Shown here piece by piece: positions 16,348 through 25,567 of a DNA stretch of 64,000 bases. Numbering within the stretch: position 1 is the stretch's first letter; every line of letters starts with the position of its first letter. The notes beneath the pieces are model-generated. The model did not search any database. It had not been told where the DNA came from and saw only the letters and a program-made list of their open reading frames with translations. Source of the DNA: Microbacterium luticocti DSM 19459 (GTDB lineage Bacteria; Actinomycetota; Actinomycetes; Actinomycetales; Microbacteriaceae); the NCBI RefSeq assembly GCF_000422405.1, contig NZ_AULS01000004.1:145227-209226 (forward strand), read 5' to 3'. The position numbers were made by a program, and so were the translations under genes.

Positions 16348-16470
16348 CGTTCGTTCCCCCTTGTCGTCGGCCGCACGACGCCGTCTGCGTCACGGTCGGC
16401 CTGTTTCACCGTACCCAGCACGCCGCCGCACCGCAGGTTTTCGCCCCGGAAGGTTCCGGATCGGCCGGCA

Positions 16471-16519
16471 CGCCGACCCGAGTGGCTCACGCCGGCTGGG
16501 TCAGCCACTCGGGTCGGCG
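16471..16519 (-). terminator. 17-bp stem-loop spanning the MATE stop codon
   Basis: CGCCGACCCGAGTGGCT (16471-16487) pairs perfectly with AGCCACTCGGGTCGGCG (16503-16519) over a 15-base loop. In the reverse-strand transcript it includes the last codons and stop of the MATE gene. No T run follows, so termination would be factor-dependent or the stem only protects the 3' end. Confidence 0.6.
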
Positions 16520-17809
16520 GATGCGCCAGCCCAGGGTCACCACGCGCGCCAGCATGTACACGCCGAAGAACGCGACCGCCAGCAGGCTCAACCCTGCCGC
16601 GCCGGCGGGATGCCACAGCCACAGCGCGACGAGCACCGGCACGTACACCACGAGGTTCACACCGCCGGCGATCGCGAGGTAGCGTGCGTCGTTCGCGCCA
16701 ATGAGCACGCCGTCCAGCACGAACACGATCCCGCACACCGGCTGTGCCACCGCGAGCACGACCAGCGCCGGCTGCACGAGCGCGGCCAGCGCCGCATCGC
16801 CGGTGAACAGCAGACCGATCCAGCCTGAGAGCCCTCCGATCACGGCGCCGACCACGACGCCGAACCCGGCGCCCCACGCCAGGGTGCGCCGCAGCACCCG
16901 GCGCACCTCGCCGACCGACCCCGCCCCCAGCCCCTTGCCGATCAGCGCCTGCGCGGCGATCGCCAGGGCGTCCAGGGCGAACGCCGCCGTCGAGAACATC
17001 GTGAACGCCACCTGCCAGCCGGCCAGCTCCGCCGTGCCGAACGAGGTGGCCACGGCGACCGTCGACAGCAGCGCCACCCGCAACGACACCGTGCGCACGA
17101 ACATCCACACCCCCGAGCGGGCCGACCCGCGCACCCCCTCGCGCTGCGGGCGCAGCGACGCCCGATGCCGCCGCGCCAGCCGCCCGATCACGAACGCGTA
17201 CGCGGCCACCATGCCCCACTGGGCCAGCACCGTGCCGAATGCCGAACCCGCGATGCCCCAGCCGGCCCCGTAGATGAACAGGGCGTTCAGCAGCGCGTTG
17301 GCGGCGAACCCGGTGCCGGCGATCCACAGCGGCGTGACGGTGTCTTGCATGCCCCGCAGCAGGCCGGTCGCCGCGAAGACGATGAGCATCGCCGGCAGCC
17401 CCCACATCGAGATGCCCAGGTACGTGCGCGCGTCGGCGGCCACCTCGGCCCCCGCCCCGAACAGCCCGACCAGCGCCGGTGTGCACAGGTAGCCGACCAG
17501 CGCGAGCACCGCGCCCAGGCCCAGCGCCAGCCACATCCCGTCGATGCCCACCGACACCGCGTCGCGGCTGTCACCGGCGCCGAACCGCCGCGCCACCGCG
17601 GGCGTGGTGGAGTACGCCAGGAACACCATGAGTCCGACGATCGTCTGCAGCACGGCCGACGCGATGCCCAGCGCCGCCAGCGGCACGACACCCAGGTGAC
17701 CGACCAGCGCCGAATCGACGATCAAGAAGAGCGGCTCGGCGATGAGCGCGCCCAGCGCCGGCACCGCGAGGCTCAGGATGTCGCGGTTCAGCGTGTCTGC
17801 TCGACTCAC
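16487..17809 (-). CDS. MATE-family efflux transporter (DinF-like)
   Basis: A 440-residue inner-membrane antiporter with about twelve hydrophobic helices in two repeats; the first begins DILSLAVPALGALIAEPLFL, typical of the DinF/NorM class. Family members export cationic drugs or metabolites using a Na+ or H+ gradient; no substrate can be assigned. GTG 17809 is a leaderless start six bases after TAGGCT. That promoter overlaps the 3' end of the isochorismatase-like gene upstream on the same strand, so the MATE gene has its own promoter besides possible read-through. Confidence 0.9.
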   Translation of the reverse strand: MSRADTLNRDILSLAVPALGALIAEPLFLIVDSALVGHLGVVPLAALGIASAVLQTIVGLMVFLAYSTTPAVARRFGAGDSRDAVSVGIDGMWLALGLGAVLALVGYLCTPALVGLFGAGAEVAADARTYLGISMWGLPAMLIVFAATGLLRGMQDTVTPLWIAGTGFAANALLNALFIYGAGWGIAGSAFGTVLAQWGMVAAYAFVIGRLARRHRASLRPQREGVRGSARSGVWMFVRTVSLRVALLSTVAVATSFGTAELAGWQVAFTMFSTAAFALDALAIAAQALIGKGLGAGSVGEVRRVLRRTLAWGAGFGVVVGAVIGGLSGWIGLLFTGDAALAALVQPALVVLAVAQPVCGIVFVLDGVLIGANDARYLAIAGGVNLVVYVPVLVALWLWHPAGAAGLSLLAVAFFGVYMLARVVTLGWRIRRPEWLTQPA

Positions 17810-17815
17810 CCTCCG

Positions 17816-17821
17816 AGCCTA
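17816..17821 (-). promoter_or_regulatory. -10 element giving leaderless MATE gene
   Basis: TAGGCT on the reverse strand, six bases before the GTG at 17809. It overlaps the stop codon of the preceding gene. Confidence 0.6.
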
Positions 17822-18391
17822 GGGGCGCGCATCGGCGCCGCCGGTGAAGTCGACGTCGGCCGCGTCGACCACGGCCGCGGTACGGCCGGGTGCGCCCTGG
17901 AACGACCAGTACAGGTTCGTGTGCGCGATCACCTGGTCGACCGGCGGCGCACCCCACGCGGTCTTGTCGCCGGCGGTGTGAGCGTCTGCGACCAGCGTGG
18001 TGTCGTACCCGCGGGTGAACGCGCCGTGGATCGTGGAGCGGATGCAGACATCCGTCTCGGCGCCGCTGACCACCAGCCGGCCGGCGCCGAGCCGGTCGAG
18101 CACTGCCTGAAGGTCGGTGCCCTCGAACGCGTCGCCGTACTCCTTGTGCACCACGGCCTCGTCGGGCGCCGGCTCCAGCTCGGGCACGATGCGCCAGCCG
18201 TCGGTGTCGGGCACCAGCTCGTCGTCGCGGTGCTGCACCCACACCACGGGCACGCCGGCCGTGCGCGCGCGCTCCACCAGGTCGCGGATGCGCGTGACCA
18301 CCGCATCCCGTTCGTAGGCTGCGCCGACCACGTCGTTCTGCACGTCCACCACGAGCAGCGCCGTGTTCGGCCGGTTGGTCAAGGTCGTCAT
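17819..18391 (-). CDS. Isochorismatase-family cysteine hydrolase
   Basis: A 190-residue soluble hydrolase. The catalytic triad of the family is visible: Asp in LLVVDVQNDVV near residue 16, Lys in VVHKEYGDAF, and the nucleophile Cys in GAETDVCIRST. Such enzymes cleave vinyl ethers or amides (nicotinamidase-like); nothing in the context picks a substrate. ATG follows AAGGAGGCACG. Ten bases before the MATE gene on the same strand. Confidence 0.9.
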   Translation of the reverse strand: MTTLTNRPNTALLVVDVQNDVVGAAYERDAVVTRIRDLVERARTAGVPVVWVQHRDDELVPDTDGWRIVPELEPAPDEAVVHKEYGDAFEGTDLQAVLDRLGAGRLVVSGAETDVCIRSTIHGAFTRGYDTTLVADAHTAGDKTAWGAPPVDQVIAHTNLYWSFQGAPGRTAAVVDAADVDFTGGADARP

Positions 18392-18491
18392 CGTGCCTCC
18401 TTCGTCGCCCGTTCGGGCTCGCGTGTTCTCAGAGTACGAGCGCCCCCCGACATCCGCCCTCGACGTCGGTGTGAAGCACAGCCGGGCGGCA

Positions 18492-18497
18492 TATCCT
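18492..18497 (+). promoter_or_regulatory. -10 element giving leaderless M13 peptidase
   Basis: TATCCT seven bases before the ATG at 18505. Confidence 0.6.
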
Positions 18498-18504
18498 GGA
18501 ACGC

Positions 18505-20496
18505 ATGACCGAAACCCCCCGTTCGGGACTGGAGGTCGACGCGTTCAGTGCCGACATCCGCCCGCAGGACGACCTGTTCCGTCACGTGAACGGCACCTGG
18601 ATCGAGCAGACCGACATCCCCGACGACAAGGCGCGGTGGGGCTCGTTCCACTTCCTCGCCGAGCAGGCCGAGGCCCAGGTGCGCACGATCGTCGAAGAGA
18701 TGCAGCACGCCGAGCCGGGCACCGAAGCCCGCAAGATCGGCGACCTGTACGCGAGCTTCATGAACACGACCCGCATCGACGAACTCGGCACCGCCCCGAT
18801 CGCGGACCGGCTCGCCGAGGTCGACGCCATCGATTCGATCCCCGCGTTCCTGGCCACCGTCGGCCGGTTCGAACGCGACGGGGTCGGCGGCATCATCGAC
18901 CTGTACGTCGAGCCCGACCCCGGCGATCCGCAACGGTACGTGCCCTTCCTCATCCAGAGCGGCATCGGCCTGCCCGACGAGAGCTACTACCGGCTGGAGA
19001 ACTTCGCCGAGGTGCGCGAGGCGTACCGTGCCCACATCGCACGGATGCTGCAGCTGGCCGGCATCACGGCCGCCGACAGCTTTGAACCGGGCGAGGATGC
19101 GGCATCCGTCGCCGAGCGGATCTACCGGCTCGAAGCCGACGTCGCCGCCGGCCACTGGGACAACGTGCGCAGCCGTGACGCCGTCGCCACCTACAACCTG
19201 AAGACCTGGGATGAGATCGGCCGGCTCGCCGGCGTCGACCTCGACCCGTGGCGCGACGCCGTCGCGGCCGGGCACGAGCACGCGTTCGACGAGGCCGTGG
19301 TGTACCAGCCGAGCTTCATCGAAGCGCTCGGTGCGCTGCTGGTGCCCGCCCGGCTCGAGGACTGGAAGGCCTGGCTGCGCTTCAAGGTCGTGCACGCCGC
19401 CGCCCCGTTCCTGCCCGACCCGTTCGTCGACGAGAACTTCGCGTTCTACGGCACCACCCTCACCGGTGTGCCGGCCAACCGCGAGCGGTGGAAGCGTGGC
19501 GTCGGCATCGTCGAGGCCGCGCTCGGCGAGGCCGTCGGCCGGGTGTACGTCGAGCGGCACTTTCCGCCCGCCGCCAAAGAGGCGATGGACGAGCTGGTCG
19601 GCAACCTGATCGAGGCCTACCGGCAGAGCATTTCGCAGCTGGAGTGGATGAGCCCCGAGACCCGGCAGCGCGCCCTCGCCAAGCTCGACTCGTTCACCCC
19701 GAAGGTCGGCTACCCGGTGCGCTGGCGGGACTATTCGGCCCTGCAGATCGACGCCGACGACCTGATCGGCAACGTGCGCCGCGCCCACGTGTTCGAGCAC
19801 GACCGGCAGCTTTCCAAGATCGGGCAGCCCATCGACCGTGACGAGTGGTTCATGACCCCGCAGACGGTGAACGCCTACTACAACCCGCTGATGAACGAGA
19901 TCGTGTTCCCGGCGGCGATCCTGCAGTACCCGTTCTTCGACGCCGAGCGCGATGCCGCGGCCAACTACGGTGGCATCGGCGCGGTCATCGGCCACGAGAT
20001 CGGCCACGGTTTCGACGACCAGGGCAGCCGGTACGACGGCGACGGCAAGCTCGCCGACTGGTGGACCGACGCCGACCGTGCCGCCTTCGAGCAGCGCACC
20101 AAGGACCTCATCGCGCAGTACGACGCGCTCGTGCCGGTCGGGCTGTCCGACGAGCACCACGTCAACGGCGCCCTGACCATCGGCGAGAACATCGGCGACC
20201 TGGGTGGGCTCGGCATCGCGATCAAGGCGTACGAGCTGTCGCTGGGCGGCGGGCAGGCGCCCGAGATCGACGGGTTCACCGGCATCCAGCGCCTGCTGCT
20301 GAGCTGGGGGCAGGTGTGGCGGCAGAAGGGGCGGGATGCTGAGACCATCCGCCTGCTGACCATCGACCCGCACTCGCCGAACGAGTTCCGGTGCAACCAG
20401 ATCGTGCGCAACGTCGACGCGTTCTACGACGCGTTCGAGGTCACCGATTCCGACGCGCTCTGGCTGCCGACCGATCAGCGCGTCACCATCTGGTGA
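18505..20496 (+). CDS. M13-family zinc metallopeptidase (neprilysin/PepO-like)
   Basis: A 663-residue oligopeptidase. No signal peptide is seen, as with actinobacterial and lactococcal PepO, so it is probably cytoplasmic. The zinc motif HEIGH lies in VIGHEIGHGFDDQG near residue 496; the third ligand and helper Asp are in TIGENIGDLGG near 562; the substrate-binding NAYYNP precedes them. The full two-domain length is present. Its start has a leaderless TATCCT. The beta-lactamase-like gene begins 25 bases downstream with its own ribosome-binding site, so the two may be cotranscribed. Confidence 0.95.
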   Translation: MTETPRSGLEVDAFSADIRPQDDLFRHVNGTWIEQTDIPDDKARWGSFHFLAEQAEAQVRTIVEEMQHAEPGTEARKIGDLYASFMNTTRIDELGTAPIADRLAEVDAIDSIPAFLATVGRFERDGVGGIIDLYVEPDPGDPQRYVPFLIQSGIGLPDESYYRLENFAEVREAYRAHIARMLQLAGITAADSFEPGEDAASVAERIYRLEADVAAGHWDNVRSRDAVATYNLKTWDEIGRLAGVDLDPWRDAVAAGHEHAFDEAVVYQPSFIEALGALLVPARLEDWKAWLRFKVVHAAAPFLPDPFVDENFAFYGTTLTGVPANRERWKRGVGIVEAALGEAVGRVYVERHFPPAAKEAMDELVGNLIEAYRQSISQLEWMSPETRQRALAKLDSFTPKVGYPVRWRDYSALQIDADDLIGNVRRAHVFEHDRQLSKIGQPIDRDEWFMTPQTVNAYYNPLMNEIVFPAAILQYPFFDAERDAAANYGGIGAVIGHEIGHGFDDQGSRYDGDGKLADWWTDADRAAFEQRTKDLIAQYDALVPVGLSDEHHVNGALTIGENIGDLGGLGIAIKAYELSLGGGQAPEIDGFTGIQRLLLSWGQVWRQKGRDAETIRLLTIDPHSPNEFRCNQIVRNVDAFYDAFEVTDSDALWLPTDQRVTIW

Positions 20497-20521
20497 CCTG
20501 ACAGTACGCGGAAGGACGACA

Positions 20522-21442
20522 GTGGGCACGCCCCCAGAGCCCAGACGGGAGACGGCGCCGCTACGGGGGTCGCGGCGCAGCAGCAAGCCCCTGCCGAGGA
20601 GGGCGGCAGTGGGCAAACGCAGCTTCACGGCCACGCTGAAGGCGCTCGACGAGCTCGCCGCGGCGGGCGCGAAGGTGTCGGTGCGCATCGACGACCTCGA
20701 CCGCGGCACACCGGTGCTCGGCGGCGACGACTTCGTCACACTGCCGGTGGCCGGGCTCGGCGTCGTACCGCTGCTGATCGAGGTGGCCGCCCAGATCGAG
20801 TCCGGCACGCTCGACCCGCTCGAGATCGTCGACCGCGACGGCATCGAGCGGGTCGAGGTCGGCGGACTCTGGCAGCACCTCAAGGCACCGGCGCTGCCGA
20901 TCGGCGATCTGGCGGTGCTGGCCGCGGCCGCCGGCGATGCGACCGCCGCCAACGCTCTCATCGCCCGCGTGGGGCTGCCGGCGGTGCGAGGACGGATCGA
21001 GCAGCTGGGGCTGAAGCGCTCCGCCCTGCTCGACCGGTTCCGTGACCGGCGCGGACCCGACGACGCCCCGCATGTGGCCCTGGCCACCGCGCGCGAGCTC
21101 GCGCAGATGTTCGCGGCACTGGTCAATTCCGCGGCGGTCAGCGCCGCAGTCAGCGCCCAGGTCGCGGAGTGGCTGAGCCTGAACCACGACCTGTCGCTGG
21201 TGGCGTCGGCGACCGGGCTCGACCCGTTCGCGCACTTCAACGACGAGCACGGGCTGCTCTTCATCAACAAGACCGGCCGGGACCGTGGCATCCGTGCCGA
21301 AGCGGGCGTGCTCGCCGGCCCGCGCGCCGGCGTCTCGTACGCGTTGATCGTGTGCTTCGACGACCTGTCGATCATGCACCGGCTGCGCGCACACGAGGTG
21401 TTCCGCACGCTCGGCGTCGAACTCATGGAATACGCGTTCTGA
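20522..21442 (+). CDS. Class A beta-lactamase-like protein lacking the catalytic serine
   Basis: A 306-residue protein with the class A serine beta-lactamase/transpeptidase-like fold by motif order. The KTG box is intact (NKTGRDRG, residues 249-256) with the usual strand after it (GVLAGP). The nucleophile motif SxxK, however, is GLGV (residues 78-81, in PVAGLGVVPLL) and SDN is GDA (138-140), so it should not acylate beta-lactams. Spacings fit the family (60 and 172 residues). Two starts are possible: GTG 20522 (after GGAAGGACGACA) or in-frame GTG 20609 after an ideal AGGAGGGCGGCA; the first 29 residues are basic and low complexity, so the later start may be the real one. No signal peptide. 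Follows the M13 peptidase. Confidence 0.8.
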   Translation: MGTPPEPRRETAPLRGSRRSSKPLPRRAAVGKRSFTATLKALDELAAAGAKVSVRIDDLDRGTPVLGGDDFVTLPVAGLGVVPLLIEVAAQIESGTLDPLEIVDRDGIERVEVGGLWQHLKAPALPIGDLAVLAAAAGDATAANALIARVGLPAVRGRIEQLGLKRSALLDRFRDRRGPDDAPHVALATARELAQMFAALVNSAAVSAAVSAQVAEWLSLNHDLSLVASATGLDPFAHFNDEHGLLFINKTGRDRGIRAEAGVLAGPRAGVSYALIVCFDDLSIMHRLRAHEVFRTLGVELMEYAF

Positions 21443-21500
21443 CCCATCCCGGGCGGCATCGGTCAGACTGGGAACGAACGCGACAGAAGGAGTCACACGC

Positions 21501-22376
21501 ATGCCGACCCTGCCACACGCCCCCGCCGATCACGCCTGTCTGATCGTGCACGGCCCGGACCAGCCGGGACTGGTGCAGGCGGTGTCGGGGCTGATCGCCC
21601 GCAACCGCGGCAACATCGTCACCCTCGACCAGTACTCCGACAACCCCGCCGGGGGTGCGTTCTTCCAGCGGGTCGTGTTCCACAGGCCGGACCTTGCCGC
21701 CGCGATCGACGAGATCGACGCCGACCTTCACGCGACGCTGACGCCGTTGGGCATGAGGTGGCGGCTCACCGACCAGTCCATCCCCAAGCGCATGGGCATC
21801 CTGGTCTCGACCAGCGACCATTGCCTGCTCGAGCTGCTGTGGCGGCACCGCCGCGGCGAGTTGCCGGTGACGATCCCGATGGTCATCTCCAACCACACCG
21901 TCACCGCCGACGACGTCCGCAGCTTCTCGGTCCCGTTCTTCCACGTGCCCTCCGCCGGCGCCGACAAGTCCGCGGCCGAGGCGAAGATCCTCGACCTGGT
22001 GCGCGGCAACGTGGACTTCTTGGTGCTGGCCCGGTACATGCAGATCATTTCAGAAGACTTCTTGGATGCCGTCGGGGTGCCCGTGATCAACATCCACCAC
22101 TCGTTCCTGCCCGCCTTCGTCGGCGCCGCCCCCTACCGCAAGGCCAAAGAACGCGGCGTGAAGCTGATCGGCGCCACCAGCCACTATGTGACCCGCGAGC
22201 TGGACGCCGGCCCCATCATCGAACAGGACGTGACCCGGGTCGATCACTCCATGACCGCGGGCGATCTGCAGGCCCGCGGCGCCGACGTGGAACGTGCCGT
22301 GCTGGCGCGTGCGGTGCAATGGCACGCCGAAGACCGCATCATCCGCCACGGCAACCACACCATCGTGTTCACCTGA
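21501..22376 (+). CDS. purU: Formyltetrahydrofolate deformylase
   Basis: A 291-residue cytoplasmic enzyme that hydrolyses 10-formyltetrahydrofolate to formate and tetrahydrofolate, balancing one-carbon pools. An N-terminal ACT domain (CLIVHGPDQPGLVQAVSGLI) is followed by the formyltransferase-like domain: the SNH motif in MVISNHTVTADD, and HHSFLPAFVGAAPY with the catalytic His, then the Asp in ELDAGPIIEQD. ATG follows AAGGAG. It converges with the YdeP-type gene, overlapping its 3' end by eight bases; the formate made here could be a substrate for that oxidoreductase if it is a formate dehydrogenase. Confidence 0.95.
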   Translation: MPTLPHAPADHACLIVHGPDQPGLVQAVSGLIARNRGNIVTLDQYSDNPAGGAFFQRVVFHRPDLAAAIDEIDADLHATLTPLGMRWRLTDQSIPKRMGILVSTSDHCLLELLWRHRRGELPVTIPMVISNHTVTADDVRSFSVPFFHVPSAGADKSAAEAKILDLVRGNVDFLVLARYMQIISEDFLDAVGVPVINIHHSFLPAFVGAAPYRKAKERGVKLIGATSHYVTRELDAGPIIEQDVTRVDHSMTAGDLQARGADVERAVLARAVQWHAEDRIIRHGNHTIVFT

Positions 22377-24666
22377 CCGGTTCGAGGCGCACCACGACCG
22401 ACTTGGATGCCGGTGTGTTGCTGCCCAGGGCGGTGAACCCGAGCGGCACCAGCGGGTTGCCCTCGGGAAAGTATGTGGCCGCGCAGCCGCGGGAGGTGGG
22501 GTAGGCGACGACCTTGAACGCGCGCACGACCCGGTCGACCCCGTCCGAGAACTCACTGTGCACGTCGACGAGAGCACCGTCGGCGATGCCGAGCTCGGCG
22601 AGGTCGTCGGGGTGCACGAACACGACGCGGCGGCCCTTCTTGATGCCGCGGTAGCGGTCGTTCAGGCTGTACACGGTGGTGTTGAACTGGTCGTGCGAGC
22701 GCATCGACTGCAGCAGCAACCGACCGGGCGGGCAGTCGATGTACTCCAGGTCGGTGACGGTGATCATCGCCTTGCCGGTCGCAGTCGGGAAGGTGCGCGA
22801 ATCGCGCGGCCCGTGCGGCAGGATGAACCCGTCGTCGCGGTGGAGGCGCTCGTTGAAGTGCTCGAAACCCGGCACGACGTGCTCGATGTGGTCGCGGATC
22901 ACGTCGTAGTCGCACTCGAAGCTCGCCCAGTCCACCGGACCGTCGTCGCCGAACAGGGCCCGGGCGATGCCGACGATCACCGAGATCTCGGAGCGCAGCA
23001 GCGGCGAGAGCGGCTGCACCTTGCCGCGGCTGGCGTGGATGGCACAGACCGAGTCCTCGACCGACAGGATCTGCTCACCGGTGGCCTGCATGTCGATCTC
23101 GGTGCGGCCGAGCACCGGCAGGATGAGCGCCTCGTCGCCGACGGTGAGGTGGTTGCGGTTCAGCTTGGTCGAGATCTGCACGTTCAGCCCGACCTTGGCG
23201 AACCCCTCTTCGGCGGCGCGGGTGTCGGCGACCGCCGAGACCAGGTTGCCGCCCATCGCGATCCACACCTTCGTCCGCCCCTGACGCATCGCCTCGACGG
23301 CCTTGACCACGTCGTAGCCGTGTGCGCGCGGCGGCTCGAATCCGAACTCGCGGCCCAGCCCATCCAGGAACGCGTCGGGCATCTGCTCCCAGATGCCCAT
23401 GGTGCGATCGCCCTGCACGTTGGAGTGTCCGCGGATCGGCGAGGCGCCGGCGCCGGGCTTGCCGATGTTGCCGCGCAGCAGCAGCAGGTTGATGACCTCT
23501 TTGATGATGTTCACCGCGTCGCGGTGTTGGGTCAGCCCCATCGCCCACGTGATGATGACCCGGTCGGCGTGCAGATAGCGTTCGGCCAGTTCGTCGATCT
23601 CGGCGGTGGACAGCCCCGTGGCACGCAGCACCGTCTCGGGGTCGAGGTCTGCCAGGCTCTCGCGGAACTCGTCCAGCCCCTGGCAGTGCTCGGCGAGGAA
23701 GGCGTGGTCGAGCACGGTGCCGGGGTTCGCGTCCTCGGCGGCGAACACGCGCTGCGAGATCGCCTTCATCAGCCAGCCGTCCCCGCCGGCGCGGATCTGC
23801 AGGTACTGGTCGGCGATGCCGGTGCCGTGGCCGATGATGCCCCGCACCCGTTGCGGGTTCTTGTACCGCACCAGGCCCGCCTCCAGCAGCGGGTTGATCG
23901 CGACGATCTGGGCACCGGCATCCTTCGCCTCTTCGAGCGCGGTGAGCATGCGCGGATGGTTCGTGCCGGGGTTCTGACCCATCACGATGATCAGGTCGGC
24001 CTTGGCGAAGTCCTTGTAGGCGACGGTGTTCTTGCCGATGCCGATCGTCTCGCCCATGGCGATGCCGGTGGACTCGTGGCACATGTTCGAGCAGTCCGGC
24101 AGGTTGTTGGTGCCCAGCACCCGGGCCAGCAGCTGGTACGCGAACGCGGTCTCGTTGGCGGTGCGGCCGCTGGTGTAGAACGTGGCCTGGTCAGGCGACT
24201 CCATGGCCTTCAGCCGATCGGCGATGAGGGTGAACGCGTCGTCCCACGAGATCGGGCGGTAGTGGTCGTCGCCGGCCGGCTTGTACACCGGTTCGACCAG
24301 CCGGCCCTGCATGCCCAGCCAGTACTCCGAACGCTCGCGCAGCGAGCTGATCGGATGCTCTGCCCAGAACGTGGTGGGGATCACCACCGGCGTCGCCTCC
24401 CAGGTGACCGCCTTCGCACCGTTCTCGCAGAACTCGAACGTCTTGCGATGCTCGGGGTCGGCCCACGCGCAGCTCATGCAGTCGAACCCGTCCTTCTGGT
24501 TCATGTCGGTGAGCAGCGTCAGGGCACGGCCGGCGCCCATGTCGGCGATCGCCGGCCCCATGGCGTGCGCGATGCCGGGCACGCCCGCCGCCCAGTGCTT
24601 GGGCTCGCCGACCTGCATGACGGCGGCGTCTTCGGTGACGTCCTCGATGGGGGCCCTGGCGGTCAT
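22369..24666 (-). CDS. FdhF/YdeP-type molybdopterin oxidoreductase
   Basis: A 765-residue cytoplasmic member of the DMSO-reductase/formate dehydrogenase superfamily. The N-terminal Cys cluster GFDCMSCAWADPEHRKTFEFC fits the YdeP-type iron-sulfur site; GQNPGTNHPRM and the C-terminal molybdopterin-binding domain (NDRYRGIKKGRRVVFVHPDD) are clear. E. coli YdeP is about the same length. ATG 24666 was chosen because homologues begin there; AAGGAGC lies 12 bases ahead. It follows fdhD by 31 bases on the same strand, and FdhD supplies sulfur to the Mo cofactor of such enzymes. No electron-transfer subunits are encoded nearby. Substrate not proven. Confidence 0.9.
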   Translation of the reverse strand: MTARAPIEDVTEDAAVMQVGEPKHWAAGVPGIAHAMGPAIADMGAGRALTLLTDMNQKDGFDCMSCAWADPEHRKTFEFCENGAKAVTWEATPVVIPTTFWAEHPISSLRERSEYWLGMQGRLVEPVYKPAGDDHYRPISWDDAFTLIADRLKAMESPDQATFYTSGRTANETAFAYQLLARVLGTNNLPDCSNMCHESTGIAMGETIGIGKNTVAYKDFAKADLIIVMGQNPGTNHPRMLTALEEAKDAGAQIVAINPLLEAGLVRYKNPQRVRGIIGHGTGIADQYLQIRAGGDGWLMKAISQRVFAAEDANPGTVLDHAFLAEHCQGLDEFRESLADLDPETVLRATGLSTAEIDELAERYLHADRVIITWAMGLTQHRDAVNIIKEVINLLLLRGNIGKPGAGASPIRGHSNVQGDRTMGIWEQMPDAFLDGLGREFGFEPPRAHGYDVVKAVEAMRQGRTKVWIAMGGNLVSAVADTRAAEEGFAKVGLNVQISTKLNRNHLTVGDEALILPVLGRTEIDMQATGEQILSVEDSVCAIHASRGKVQPLSPLLRSEISVIVGIARALFGDDGPVDWASFECDYDVIRDHIEHVVPGFEHFNERLHRDDGFILPHGPRDSRTFPTATGKAMITVTDLEYIDCPPGRLLLQSMRSHDQFNTTVYSLNDRYRGIKKGRRVVFVHPDDLAELGIADGALVDVHSEFSDGVDRVVRAFKVVAYPTSRGCAATYFPEGNPLVPLGFTALGSNTPASKSVVVRLEPVR

Positions 24667-24697
24667 CGTGGTCCACGCTCCTTCGCGTCGCGCCGGC

Positions 24698-25567
24698 TCA
24701 CACCGGTACCGGTTCGTCCACGGCGATCCGTTCGGCCGCCGCATACACGTTCATCGAGGTGCCGCGCGCGAAACCGACCAGGGTGAGGCCGGATGTCTCG
24801 GCCAGCGCGACCGCCAGCGACGAGGGCGCCGACACCGCCGACAGGATCGGGATGCCGGCCATCACCGCTTTCTGCACGAGCTCGAAGCTCGCCCGGCCCG
24901 ACACCTGCAGCACCGTGCCGCGAAGCGGCAGCCGGTCGTGCAGCACCGCCCAGCCGATGACCTTGTCGACAGCGTTGTGCCGGCCGACGTCTTCGCGCAC
25001 GGCGAGCACGTCGCCGGTGCGCGCGTCGCACAGCGCGGCGGCGTGCAGGCCGCCGGTGCGGTCGAACACCGCCTGCCGCGCACGCAGCGCCTCGGGCAGG
25101 CGGGCCAGTACGGCGATGTCCACGCGCACGTCGTCGGCCGACACGTCGAAGACAGAGCTCGTGCGCACCTGGTCGATCGACGCGGCCCCGCACACGCCGC
25201 AGGCGCTGGTGGTGTACGAATGGCGCGCCCGGGCCGGGTCCGGCGGCGCGGTGCCGGCAGCCAGGGCGACATCGAGCACGTTGTAGGTGTTCGCGCCGTC
25301 CGGTCCGCGCGAGTCGGCGCCCGCGCAGTGGATCGCCGAAGCGAACTGCTCGGCGCGGGTGATCACCCCCTCCGAGACGAGGAACCCCGCCGCCAGCTCG
25401 ACGTCGTCGCCGGGCGTGCGCATGGTGACCGCGAGCGGCCGCGATCCCACCCGGATCTCCAGCGGCTCCTCGGCGGCGAGCGTGTCCATACGGCGCACCA
25501 TCGCCGCGTCGGCCGCACCGCCCACGGTCAGATGCACGATCTTCGTCCGTGCCGTGACCCTGCCCAT
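24698..25567 (-). CDS. fdhD: Formate dehydrogenase accessory sulfurtransferase FdhD
   Basis: A 289-residue protein that transfers sulfur from a cysteine desulfurase to the molybdenum cofactor of formate dehydrogenase-type enzymes. The paired catalytic cysteines are in SACGVCG near residue 120; EDVGRHNAVDKVIG and the FTVSGR-like LQVSGRASFELV follow, all diagnostic. ATG follows GGAGGGTGCG. It precedes the YdeP-type oxidoreductase, its likely client. Confidence 0.95.
   Translation of the reverse strand: MGRVTARTKIVHLTVGGAADAAMVRRMDTLAAEEPLEIRVGSRPLAVTMRTPGDDVELAAGFLVSEGVITRAEQFASAIHCAGADSRGPDGANTYNVLDVALAAGTAPPDPARARHSYTTSACGVCGAASIDQVRTSSVFDVSADDVRVDIAVLARLPEALRARQAVFDRTGGLHAAALCDARTGDVLAVREDVGRHNAVDKVIGWAVLHDRLPLRGTVLQVSGRASFELVQKAVMAGIPILSAVSAPSSLAVALAETSGLTLVGFARGTSMNVYAAAERIAVDEPVPV

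Noticed and set aside
18388..21459. Very long reverse open frame (over 1000 residues) across the M13 peptidase and the beta-lactamase-like gene
   Set aside because: It mirrors clear forward genes in the complementary frame, a usual effect of GC-rich third positions; it has no domain sense.
22294..24786. Long forward open frame of 830 residues
   Set aside because: Antisense to the YdeP-type oxidoreductase, whose motifs are intact; composition is His/Arg/Asp-rich nonsense.
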